Shown here: piece after piece, positions 8,701-16,016 of the stretch | Layout of the letters: every line of letters starts with the position of its first letter | Position numbering within the stretch: the stretch's first letter is position 1 | Assembly: GCA_013044195.1 (NCBI GenBank) | Contig: JABEUV010000043.1 | Span: forward strand, 1 to 42,459 | DNA: 42,459 nt | Source of the DNA: Elusimicrobiota bacterium | Lineage (GTDB): Bacteria > Elusimicrobiota > Elusimicrobia > UBA1565 > UBA9628 | Reading direction: 5' to 3' | Made by a program: the position numbers and the translations under genes | Notes under the pieces: model-generated | The model's input: the letters and a program-made list of their open reading frames with translations, nothing else | The model's database searches: none | What the model was told of the DNA's origin: nothing

Positions 8701-8883
8701 ACAGAAAACACCGTCTATCAGGGCTAGATGTTTGAACTCGCGACGTCTGCGGAAACTAAGTTCAAGAGCGCCTGCCTTTCCAAATCCGCGGACGGGAAGC
8801 CGAGGATCAAGAGCATGAAGTTCTCGGTGGAACTGTCCATGCCTCCGGCCGCGAAGCCCGAGAAGCGGCGGCGTTTCGCCGAT

Positions 8884-9055
8884 TGATGCCGTGGATGTCG
8901 GTGAACTGGAACTCGGCCGGAGGCGGGTTGAACATGTCGCCTTCGTCCAGCCGCGGCGGGCGGATCATCTGGACGACTTTCTTGACGATGGCGCCGTTTT
9001 CGACGCGCACGAGATCGACGGAGCAGGCGGAGTAAGGTCTCCTGCTTCCGAAGTA
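8884..9055 (-). pseudogene. DnaQ-type 3'-5' exonuclease fragment
   Basis: Minus frame YFGSRRPYSACSVDLVRVENGAIVKKVVQMIRPPRLDEGDMFNPPPAEFQFTDIHGI resembles the 'SAC.VGLVRVENG.IV...LIRPP...FT.IHGI' stretch of polIII-epsilon-like exonucleases; catalytic N-terminus and remainder missing. Confidence 0.55.
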
Positions 9056-9070
9056 TGCGGGCCGTTCCGG

Positions 9071-9415
9071 TCAGATCCCGCTCCATGTCGCGAGCACGAG
9101 CAGCCAAGAGACGGCGTTCGCAACGACGGAGATTTTGAAGAGACTCCAGAGTTCGGAGCCTTTCAGCCCGGAGCGGGTCAGCCGTTGTCGGATGTAAACA
9201 TGGAGCGGGATTGCCCAGAAGGCCGCGACGAACGCGGGCGGGTAGACGTAGAACGCGGTCAATAGTGTGATCCCGTCACCGTCCGGCCAACTCCGGCGCA
9301 CGAGGACGAGAAAGAACGCGAGCAGGAACACCGGCAGGCTCGTCGCAACTCCGAGAGCGCAGAGCGCCCAGTCCCATCGGCGCCGCGTTCGCGCCGCGCC
9401 TTCAGTGGCGGTCAT
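9071..9415 (-). CDS. hypothetical membrane protein
   Basis: 114 aa with about three hydrophobic segments. Confidence 0.5.
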   Translation of the reverse strand: MTATEGAARTRRRWDWALCALGVATSLPVFLLAFFLVLVRRSWPDGDGITLLTAFYVYPPAFVAAFWAIPLHVYIRQRLTRSGLKGSELWSLFKISVVANAVSWLLVLATWSGI

Positions 9416-9420
9416 CTGCG

Positions 9421-9467
9421 GAAGTGGGCCTCATCCGCTATCAGCCTACCAAAACGAACGGGGGGCC
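9421..9467 (+). repeat. interspersed intergenic repeat, copy 1
   Basis: gaagtgggcctcatccgctatcagcctaccaaaacgaacggggggcc; near-identical to copies at 13052 and 14335. Confidence 0.8.
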
Positions 9468-9542
9468 GCCGCATCAAGAGCGGTCGTCCCGAAATGCGGT
9501 TTAGGTCTCGACGCGGGGCTTGCGGTATATTAAGCTAAGCCC

Positions 9543-10340
9543 ATGGTCACGAGAATCTCTCGGCTTTGCTTCGTTCCCGTCGCGCTCGGACTTCTCGCCG
9601 CGATCGGCTGCGGCGGCGTGGCGATCAAGCCGGAGAATCCGAACGTCGTCGTTGCGCGCGCCTCCGCCTCTTCGGGCTTGACCGCCGCGCTCGTCTCCAA
9701 GGGCTCGACGGTGGAGGGGGACTTCGGGGTCTGGAGCCCGCACTTCGGCGCTGCCGCGCGCAACTCGATCGCATCGTCGATTTCGTCGAAGCTCGGCGAC
9801 GCCGTGCGCCGGTCGGGCGCTTTCGGCTCGGTGGAGACGGACGCCGCCGCCGACGGTTCGGCCGCCGTCGTCTTGTCCGCGCGCAGCAGTTTGAAGTTCA
9901 CGGCGGACGAGGCGTGGCCCATGAAATCTTTTCTCACGGGATTTACCCTGTTCATTGCGGCGCCGCTCATCACCTACGACGACCGTTACGACGCTTCCGG
10001 AGAATTGACGGTCCGCGGCTCGGACGAAACCGAGTTGGCGCGCTACGCGGAGACCTACCGCGTGGACATGGCGCACTGGATGATCCTGCCCGGGCAGGCC
10101 GACGAGATGCTGCAGAGCGGCGCCGACGCCGCGATCGCCGGCCTGGCGGCGAAGCTTGCGGGCGATCTGGTCCGCGACCTCGACTCGATCAAGCGGAAAG
10201 CCGTTGCGAAACGCGTGCGCCGCTTCTCGCGTCCCGCGCCCCCGCACGCGTCCGCGCCGGCGGCCTCGGCTCCGGCGCCCGACAAGCCGCAAGCGCCGCG
10301 GAGGACGGCGGCGTCCGCGGACGATCAGATCGATCTCTAA
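9543..10340 (+). CDS. hypothetical lipoprotein
   Basis: MVTRISRLCFVPVALGLLAAIGCGG lipobox-like; continuous ORF. Confidence 0.65.
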   Translation: MVTRISRLCFVPVALGLLAAIGCGGVAIKPENPNVVVARASASSGLTAALVSKGSTVEGDFGVWSPHFGAAARNSIASSISSKLGDAVRRSGAFGSVETDAAADGSAAVVLSARSSLKFTADEAWPMKSFLTGFTLFIAAPLITYDDRYDASGELTVRGSDETELARYAETYRVDMAHWMILPGQADEMLQSGADAAIAGLAAKLAGDLVRDLDSIKRKAVAKRVRRFSRPAPPHASAPAASAPAPDKPQAPRRTAASADDQIDL

Positions 10341-10439
10341 ACGGTTTTCTCGACCGACGGCTCGGTGGGAACAGGGCTTGAAACGCGACTCGACCATCGT
10401 TAGCCGCTGAGGCAAAGCGGTTGTGTGCAGCAAAAATGA

Positions 10440-10600
10440 CGCCCTGGCGAAAAAGAGCCAATCGGTCTGCGTCTCGCCGACGAACCTGTTCTCGAATGAG
10501 ATCGGTTCGAGTCGTATGTCGCGAAAAATGCGGCGCAGCAGCGCGGTCAAGGGCGGGCTCTCATCGTAGGACCAGACGCCCAGCACTCCACCGGACTTGT
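10440..10600 (-). pseudogene. spermidine-synthase-like C-terminal fragment
   Basis: Minus frame NKSGGVLGVWSYDESPPLTALLRRIFRDIRLEPISFENRFVGETQTDWLFFARA; no N-terminal SAM-binding region present. Confidence 0.5.
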
Positions 10601-10889
10601 TCGGCCGCCCATCAAGACAACGAAACCGGCGCGCGACGCACCACCGCAAGGCGCCGGCGAATCTTTTCCTTCAGGCCAAGGGATATCTCCTGGGATTGAA
10701 GCGCCTCGGCTCGCGCCAATTGACCGATGGATTCATCAAGAGACACGATGGCGGTGAGGTCTTGGCCCGATTCAGGCGAGGCTTCGATCCCTTCCGCCGT
10801 CTTCGCGACCCACGAGAGGTCCTTTGCGATGCGTTCCTCGAATGTAATAATGACGGGCGTCTCGATCTTGCGCCGCAAGGAGCCAAACC

Positions 10890-13052
10890 GTGAAACGATC
10901 TCTGCTGATCCTGGTTGCCGCCGTCGCCCTCGCCGCTCCCGCGTTCGCGGCCCAAAATCCCCTCTTCGAGAAGAGCCCGCTGCCTTATCAACTGCCGCAG
11001 TTCGGGAAGATCAAGGACTCCGATTTCAAGCCCGCCTTCGAGGCCGGCATGGCGCAGCAGCTCAAGGAAGTCGACGCGATCGCGAAGAACCCCGCGGCGC
11101 CGACCTTCGACAACACCATCGTCGCGCTCGAGAAGACCGGGGAGCTGCTGACGCGTACGTCGAAGACCTTCTTCAACTTGAACTCCTCGAACACCAACGA
11201 TGAGCGCCAGAAAATTGAGGCCGAGATGTCGCCGCGCCTCGCGGCGCATTCCGACGCGATCTTCATGAACCCCGAGCTTTTCGCGCGCGTCGACCAGCTC
11301 TACCGGAAGCGCGATTTGCTCGGCCTCGATTCGGATGGCGTGCAACTTCTTTCCCGCTACCACCTGCTCTTCCTGCGGGCGGGCGCCAAGCTCTCCGATG
11401 CCGACAAGACGCGGCTCAAGGAGATCAACGCCCAAATATCGTCGTTGACGACGCAGTTCTCACAGCAGCTGCTCAAGGCCGCCAAGGACGACGCCGTGGT
11501 CTTCGACGACGTCAAGGCGCTCGACGGCCTTTCTCCCGAGGAACTGGGCGCCGCGGCCGAGGCCGCGAAGGCCCGAAATCTGAACGGCAAATGGGTCGTC
11601 ACGCTGCAGAACACGACGACCCAGGCGGTGCTCGAGAATCTCAAGGACCGGGCGACGCGCGAGAAGATCTACCGCGCCTCGATTTCCCGCGCGCAGTCGG
11701 GCGACGTCGACAATCGCGCGCTGGTCGCCAAGATCGTCGCGCTCCGCGCCGAGAAGGCGAAGCTGCTCGGCTATCCCAATTTCGCCGCCTACGCGCTTGA
11801 GGACGAGGGCGCCAAGACTCCGGCCGCGGTCAATAAGATGCTCGAAAACCTCGGCCACGCGGCGCTCGCCCAGGCCAAGATCGAGGCGGCCGAGATCCAG
11901 ACGCTCATCGACGCGCAGGCGCGCGCGGCGCATCAAAAGCCGTTCAAGCTTCAGCCGTGGGACTGGGCGTTCTACGCCGGACAGGTGCGCAAGGCCAAGT
12001 ACTCTTTCGACCAGGGGCAGGTTAAGCCCTACTTTGAGCTTGAGCACGTCTTGAAGGACGGCCTTTTTTACGCCGCGCAGGAGCTCTACGGCGTCACGTT
12101 CAAGGAACGCAAGGACCTCCACGCCTACCGCCCCGACGTGCGCATCTTCGAGGTCTTCGACGCCGACAAATCCACGATCGGGCTGCTGCTGCTCGACTAT
12201 TTCAAGCGCGACAACAAGAACGGCGGCGCCTGGATGGACACCTACGTCGATCAGGTCGGCCTGTTCGACCAGAAGCCGGTGGCCATCAACAACCTCAACC
12301 TCCCGAAGCCCGCCGAAGGCCAGCCTGTGCTGATGGACTTCGACGAGGTGACCGGAATGTTCCACGAGTTCGGCCACGCCCTGCACGGCCTATTTTCGAA
12401 GGTGAAGTATCCGCTCATCACGGGCACAAGCGTCCCGCCGGACTTCGTGGAGTTCCCGTCGCAGTTCAACGAGATGTGGGCCCGCGATCCTCAGATCCTC
12501 GCGCACTTCGCGAAGGATTATCGCACCGGAGAGCCGATGCCCAAGGCGCTGTTCGAGCGGGTGTTGGCCGCGCAAAAGTACGGCGAGGGCTACGCCACGC
12601 TCGAATACCTTGAGGCGGCGACGATCGACCAGGCCTGGCACCAGATCACGGCCGCGCAGGCCCCGAAGACCGACGGCGTTATGGCTTTCGAGCAGAAGGC
12701 GCTGGACAAGGCCGGCCTCTCGTATGGCCCCGTGCCGCCGCGTTACCACACGCCCTACTTCCTGCACCCGTTCAACGAGGGCTATGAGGCGGGCTACTAC
12801 GCCTACATCTGGAGCGAGGTCCTCGCGCGCGACAGCGGCGATTGGTTCTACCGGCACGGCGGCATCAGCCGCGCCAACGGCGACTTTTTCCGCGCCAAGA
12901 TTCTCTCGCGCGGGCGGACGATGGAGCCGGACGTGCTGTTCTCGCAGTTCTACGGCGGGCCGCCGCGAATCGGGCCGCTGCTCGACTATCGCGGCCTGTC
13001 GATGCCCAAGTCCGCGAAGGCGAAGGCCTCCGTCGTCAAAGCCGGCCGCTAG
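10890..13052 (+). CDS. dcp: M3 family peptidyl-dipeptidase Dcp
   Basis: GTG start with aaggag SD; signal peptide; 'GMFHEFGHALHGLFSKVKYPLITGTSVPPDFVEFPSQFNEMW' M3 zinc site. Confidence 0.92.
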   Translation: MKRSLLILVAAVALAAPAFAAQNPLFEKSPLPYQLPQFGKIKDSDFKPAFEAGMAQQLKEVDAIAKNPAAPTFDNTIVALEKTGELLTRTSKTFFNLNSSNTNDERQKIEAEMSPRLAAHSDAIFMNPELFARVDQLYRKRDLLGLDSDGVQLLSRYHLLFLRAGAKLSDADKTRLKEINAQISSLTTQFSQQLLKAAKDDAVVFDDVKALDGLSPEELGAAAEAAKARNLNGKWVVTLQNTTTQAVLENLKDRATREKIYRASISRAQSGDVDNRALVAKIVALRAEKAKLLGYPNFAAYALEDEGAKTPAAVNKMLENLGHAALAQAKIEAAEIQTLIDAQARAAHQKPFKLQPWDWAFYAGQVRKAKYSFDQGQVKPYFELEHVLKDGLFYAAQELYGVTFKERKDLHAYRPDVRIFEVFDADKSTIGLLLLDYFKRDNKNGGAWMDTYVDQVGLFDQKPVAINNLNLPKPAEGQPVLMDFDEVTGMFHEFGHALHGLFSKVKYPLITGTSVPPDFVEFPSQFNEMWARDPQILAHFAKDYRTGEPMPKALFERVLAAQKYGEGYATLEYLEAATIDQAWHQITAAQAPKTDGVMAFEQKALDKAGLSYGPVPPRYHTPYFLHPFNEGYEAGYYAYIWSEVLARDSGDWFYRHGGISRANGDFFRAKILSRGRTMEPDVLFSQFYGGPPRIGPLLDYRGLSMPKSAKAKASVVKAGR

Positions 13053-13099
13053 AAGGGGACCGCATCCGCCGTCAGCCGACCTAAACGAACGGGGGGCGG
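13052..13099 (+). repeat. interspersed intergenic repeat, copy 2
   Basis: gaaggggaccgcatccgccgtcagccgacctaaacgaacggggggcgg. Confidence 0.75.
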
Positions 13100-13236
13100 C
13101 GTATTGCGAATGGACGCGCGTGGATTTCGTTCGTCGCATGACGCACAAGAAAGTGCGACCCAGCCTCTATGGGTGCAGTTCTCCGTTGGGGCCTATAATG
13201 GCGGCAGAAGGTTCGCCCGCTGAACGGAGATGAGAA

Positions 13237-13851
13237 ATGAAGACCTCCACTGAGTCCCTGAATGCCGCGCCCATCGGACGTTATGCGCTGGACCGGATTT
13301 TCGTCGAGGCGCGGACGCACAATGTATGGCGGAAGGAGTCCGTGTCCGATGAGAAATTGCACGAGATCTACGATTTAATGAAATGGGGTCCGACCAGCGC
13401 CAACTGTTGCCCGGCGCGCTTCGTCTTCGTGAAGACCCCCGAAGGCAAGCAGAAGCTTCTCCCCTGCATGACCCCGACCAACGTGGAGAAAACCAAGACC
13501 GCGCCCGTGACCGCGATCATCGCGCATGATCTGGAATTCTACGAGAAGCTGCCCAAGCTCTTTGCGCAGACGGACGCGCGCGCTTGGTTTGCGGGCAATA
13601 AAGAGTTGATCGAAGCCACCGCGTTTCGCAACGGGACCCTTCAGGGCGCGTATTTTATGATCGCCGCGCGCGCCCTGGGCTTCGACTGCGGGCCTATGTC
13701 CGGTTTCGACAATGCCAAAGTGGATGCGGCCTTTTTTAAGGATACATCTTGGCGCTCCAATTTCGTTTGCAACGTGGGCTTCGGCGACGCCAGCAAGTTG
13801 CATCCGCGCAATCCGCGCCTGGACTTCGCCGAGGTCTGTAGGATCGAATGA
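13237..13851 (+). CDS. nitroreductase family protein, RutE/malonic semialdehyde reductase-like
   Basis: LHEIYDLMKWGPTSANCCPARFVFVKTPEGKQKLLPCM...NGTLQGAYFMIAARALGFDCGPMSGFDNAKVD. Confidence 0.88.
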   Translation: MKTSTESLNAAPIGRYALDRIFVEARTHNVWRKESVSDEKLHEIYDLMKWGPTSANCCPARFVFVKTPEGKQKLLPCMTPTNVEKTKTAPVTAIIAHDLEFYEKLPKLFAQTDARAWFAGNKELIEATAFRNGTLQGAYFMIAARALGFDCGPMSGFDNAKVDAAFFKDTSWRSNFVCNVGFGDASKLHPRNPRLDFAEVCRIE

Positions 13852-13860
13852 GCCGAAGGT

Positions 13861-14286
13861 TCAGGCGGGCTGAGGCTGGGCGCAGTGGCCGCAGCGCTTG
13901 GCCTTCAGCGGGATGTTCATCAGGCACTCGGAGCACTGCTTCTCGCTGGGGGCCGGCGCGACGGCGGGAGCCGCGCGCTTCATCGCGTTGATCGCCTTCA
14001 CCAGCATGAACACCGCGAAGGACACGATCGTGAAGTCCACCACCGCGGTGACGAAGGCTCCGTAGTTGAGGGTCACGGCCGCGGTCTTGGCGGCCTCGTC
14101 GGCGGCCTTGAGAATGATCTTGTGCTGCGTGAAATCCACGCCGCCGGTGAGCATGCCCAACGGAGGCATCAAGACGTCGTTAAGGAACGAGGCGACGATC
14201 TTCCCGAACGCCCCGCCGATGACCACGCCGATCGCCATGTCCAGCACGTTGCCCTTCATCGCGAATTCTTTGAACTCTTTGAGCAT
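13861..14286 (-). CDS. mscL: large-conductance mechanosensitive channel with C-terminal zinc ribbon
   Basis: MLKEFKEFAMKGNVLDMAIGVVIGGAFGKIVASFLNDVLMPPLGMLTGGVDF; C-terminus KQCSECLMNIPLKAKRCGHCAQ. Confidence 0.97.
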   Translation of the reverse strand: MLKEFKEFAMKGNVLDMAIGVVIGGAFGKIVASFLNDVLMPPLGMLTGGVDFTQHKIILKAADEAAKTAAVTLNYGAFVTAVVDFTIVSFAVFMLVKAINAMKRAAPAVAPAPSEKQCSECLMNIPLKAKRCGHCAQPQPA

Positions 14287-14334
14287 GATGAGTCTCCTGG
14301 AGATGCGATTCAACTCAGCCGCAGTGCCGGCTTG

Positions 14335-14379
14335 GAAGTGTCGCCTCCGCGATCAGCCTACCAAAACGAACGGGGGCCT
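14335..14379 (+). repeat. interspersed intergenic repeat, copy 3
   Basis: gaagtgtcgcctccgcgatcagcctaccaaaacgaacgggggcct. Confidence 0.8.
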
Positions 14380-14575
14380 CGATCACGGTCGTTCGCCGTT
14401 CCCCTATGTTGACGATCGTTTGAATTCCTCTTGACGGGCGCGTCTCTGTCATCACTCCGTCAAAATAAAGTCAGGGTTCCTCAATCGACTCGGCGGCGCG
14501 CAAGTCTTAGACTGCGCTGACGAGAAAACGGAGGCCCGCCTCGGCGGGCCGACCAAGATAACCGATGGAGGAATC

Positions 14576-15361
14576 ATGCCTGAAGTGATGAGCAAGAAGG
14601 TCGTCGCGATCGACTACCCGCGCGCGAACGAGACGATCAAGTCCGACAATTACACCTTCCGCGTCGAGGCGATGGAAGGCGCGACGAACGTTGAAGTCTC
14701 GATCGACGACGCGGCCTTCGAGCCCTGCCGCCAGGCCGGAAACTCCTGGTGGTACGATTGGTCGGGCTACGGCTCGGGCGATCACGAGATGACGGCGCGC
14801 GTGCACTTGGCCAACGGCCAGCACCACACGACCGAGCACCGCGACTTCACCGTCGAGCTCGAGAACGCCGATTGCTCCCAGAACGGGGGCGAGAGCCGCA
14901 CGATCTCGGCGCGCCGCGCGCAGCAGTATCTGGGCCGTCCGGACGCGCACAAGTGCATGATCAACAAGTACGTCGTCGCCGTACCGAACAAGCCGGAAAT
15001 CATGCGCCAGCTGACGGAGCTGCTCTCGCAGGAAGGCGTCAACGTCCACAGCATGCTCATGCAGTGCGTCGGGGACGTCGCGACCTTCAAGTTCCTGGTC
15101 GAGAAGGAGCAAGGGCTGCGCCAGACGCTGGAGTCCGCGGGCTTCCATGTCGTCGAGGACAAGGTGTTCTGCCTGGACCTGCCCAATCGACCCGGTGAGC
15201 TGGATCAACTCGCGCAGAAGCTGCTGGACCAGGGCGTCGCCATTCGCTACATGTATGGAACATCGCACGGCCAAACGACGAAGGTCGTCCTCTCCGTCGA
15301 TCGGCCCGAAAACGCGGTCGGCGTCGTCCGCGAGCTCGGAAAGCAGTTCGCCGAAGCTTAA
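14576..15361 (+). CDS. Ig-like domain plus tandem ACT-domain protein
   Basis: N-terminal 'IDYPRANETIKSDNYTFRVEAMEGATNVEVSIDDAAFEPCRQAGNSWWYDWSGYGSGDHEMTARVHLANG'; C-terminal 'KYVVAVPNKPEIMRQLTELLSQEGVNVHSM' and 'FCLDLPNRPGELDQLAQKLLDQGVAIRYMY' ACT repeats; no signal peptide. Confidence 0.75.
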   Translation: MPEVMSKKVVAIDYPRANETIKSDNYTFRVEAMEGATNVEVSIDDAAFEPCRQAGNSWWYDWSGYGSGDHEMTARVHLANGQHHTTEHRDFTVELENADCSQNGGESRTISARRAQQYLGRPDAHKCMINKYVVAVPNKPEIMRQLTELLSQEGVNVHSMLMQCVGDVATFKFLVEKEQGLRQTLESAGFHVVEDKVFCLDLPNRPGELDQLAQKLLDQGVAIRYMYGTSHGQTTKVVLSVDRPENAVGVVRELGKQFAEA

Positions 15362-15379
15362 GCGCCGGAAAGCAGGAAA

Positions 15380-15413
15380 GAGGGGCGCGTTCCCGTCCGG
15401 GAACGCGCCCCTC
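15380..15413 (+). terminator. strong hairpin after the Ig-ACT gene
   Basis: gaggggcgcgttccc-gtcc-gggaacgcgcccctc, perfect 15-bp stem, 4-nt loop. Confidence 0.75.
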
Positions 15414-15463
15414 TCGGCCGCGTGGCGACGCTCGAGCCGCCGAACTTCATGACGATCGCGGCG

Positions 15464-15994
15464 TCAGGCGGCGGGCGTCTTCTGCGAAGGCACGGCCTGC
15501 CAGGCCTTCTGCACGGCGGGAGACAGCTCTTTCATGTGCTTGAGAAAGAGCGCGAGCTGCCATATCTGGGTTTCGCTCAAAGTCTTCGCGAAGGAAGGCA
15601 TCCCGGTCATGCGGATGCCGTGGTACACCTTCCAATACGTCGCGCCCTCCGGGTCGTCGGTCACGTCGTCCTTGGCCAACTGCGGCGGCTTCTGGTAGAG
15701 GCCCAAGGCCACGTTCGACGCCTCGTGGTCGGCCGCGCCGTGGCAGACCGCGCAGTTGGCCGCGTACAGCTTGACGCCGGCGGTCATGTTCTCATCGCTG
15801 AGCGCGACCGGGTTGGGTCCCTTCGGCGCCTGGCGCGCGATCGTGGCGTGCAGGGACTTATGCGCGGCCCAGCGCTCCAGCGCGGAGGGGTTGGCATCCG
15901 CGTTGGCGGGCATCAGGCCGAAAATCACGAAGAAGTACGCCCCGATCAGAGCGGCCACGCCGGCGGCGGCGATTCCGACGAAGAAGTTTTTCAT
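15464..15994 (-). CDS. membrane-anchored class I cytochrome c
   Basis: N-terminal TM; ANCAVCHGAADHE heme motif; 'HGIRMTGMPSFAKTLSETQIWQLALFLKHM'. Confidence 0.9.
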   Translation of the reverse strand: MKNFFVGIAAAGVAALIGAYFFVIFGLMPANADANPSALERWAAHKSLHATIARQAPKGPNPVALSDENMTAGVKLYAANCAVCHGAADHEASNVALGLYQKPPQLAKDDVTDDPEGATYWKVYHGIRMTGMPSFAKTLSETQIWQLALFLKHMKELSPAVQKAWQAVPSQKTPAA

Positions 15995-16016
15995 GGGTTC
16001 TCCCGAGAGCGTCAGT

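Noticed and set aside
10612-10878. 88-aa minus ORF with TTG start next to dcp
   Set aside because: Plausible composition but non-ATG start, overlaps the dcp ribosome-binding region and no recognisable family; left uncalled.
9421-14379. Interspersed repeats as CRISPR or integron attC sites
   Set aside because: Copies are 1-4 kb apart with genes between them, not palindromic, and lack attC R-box sequences or an adjacent integrase.
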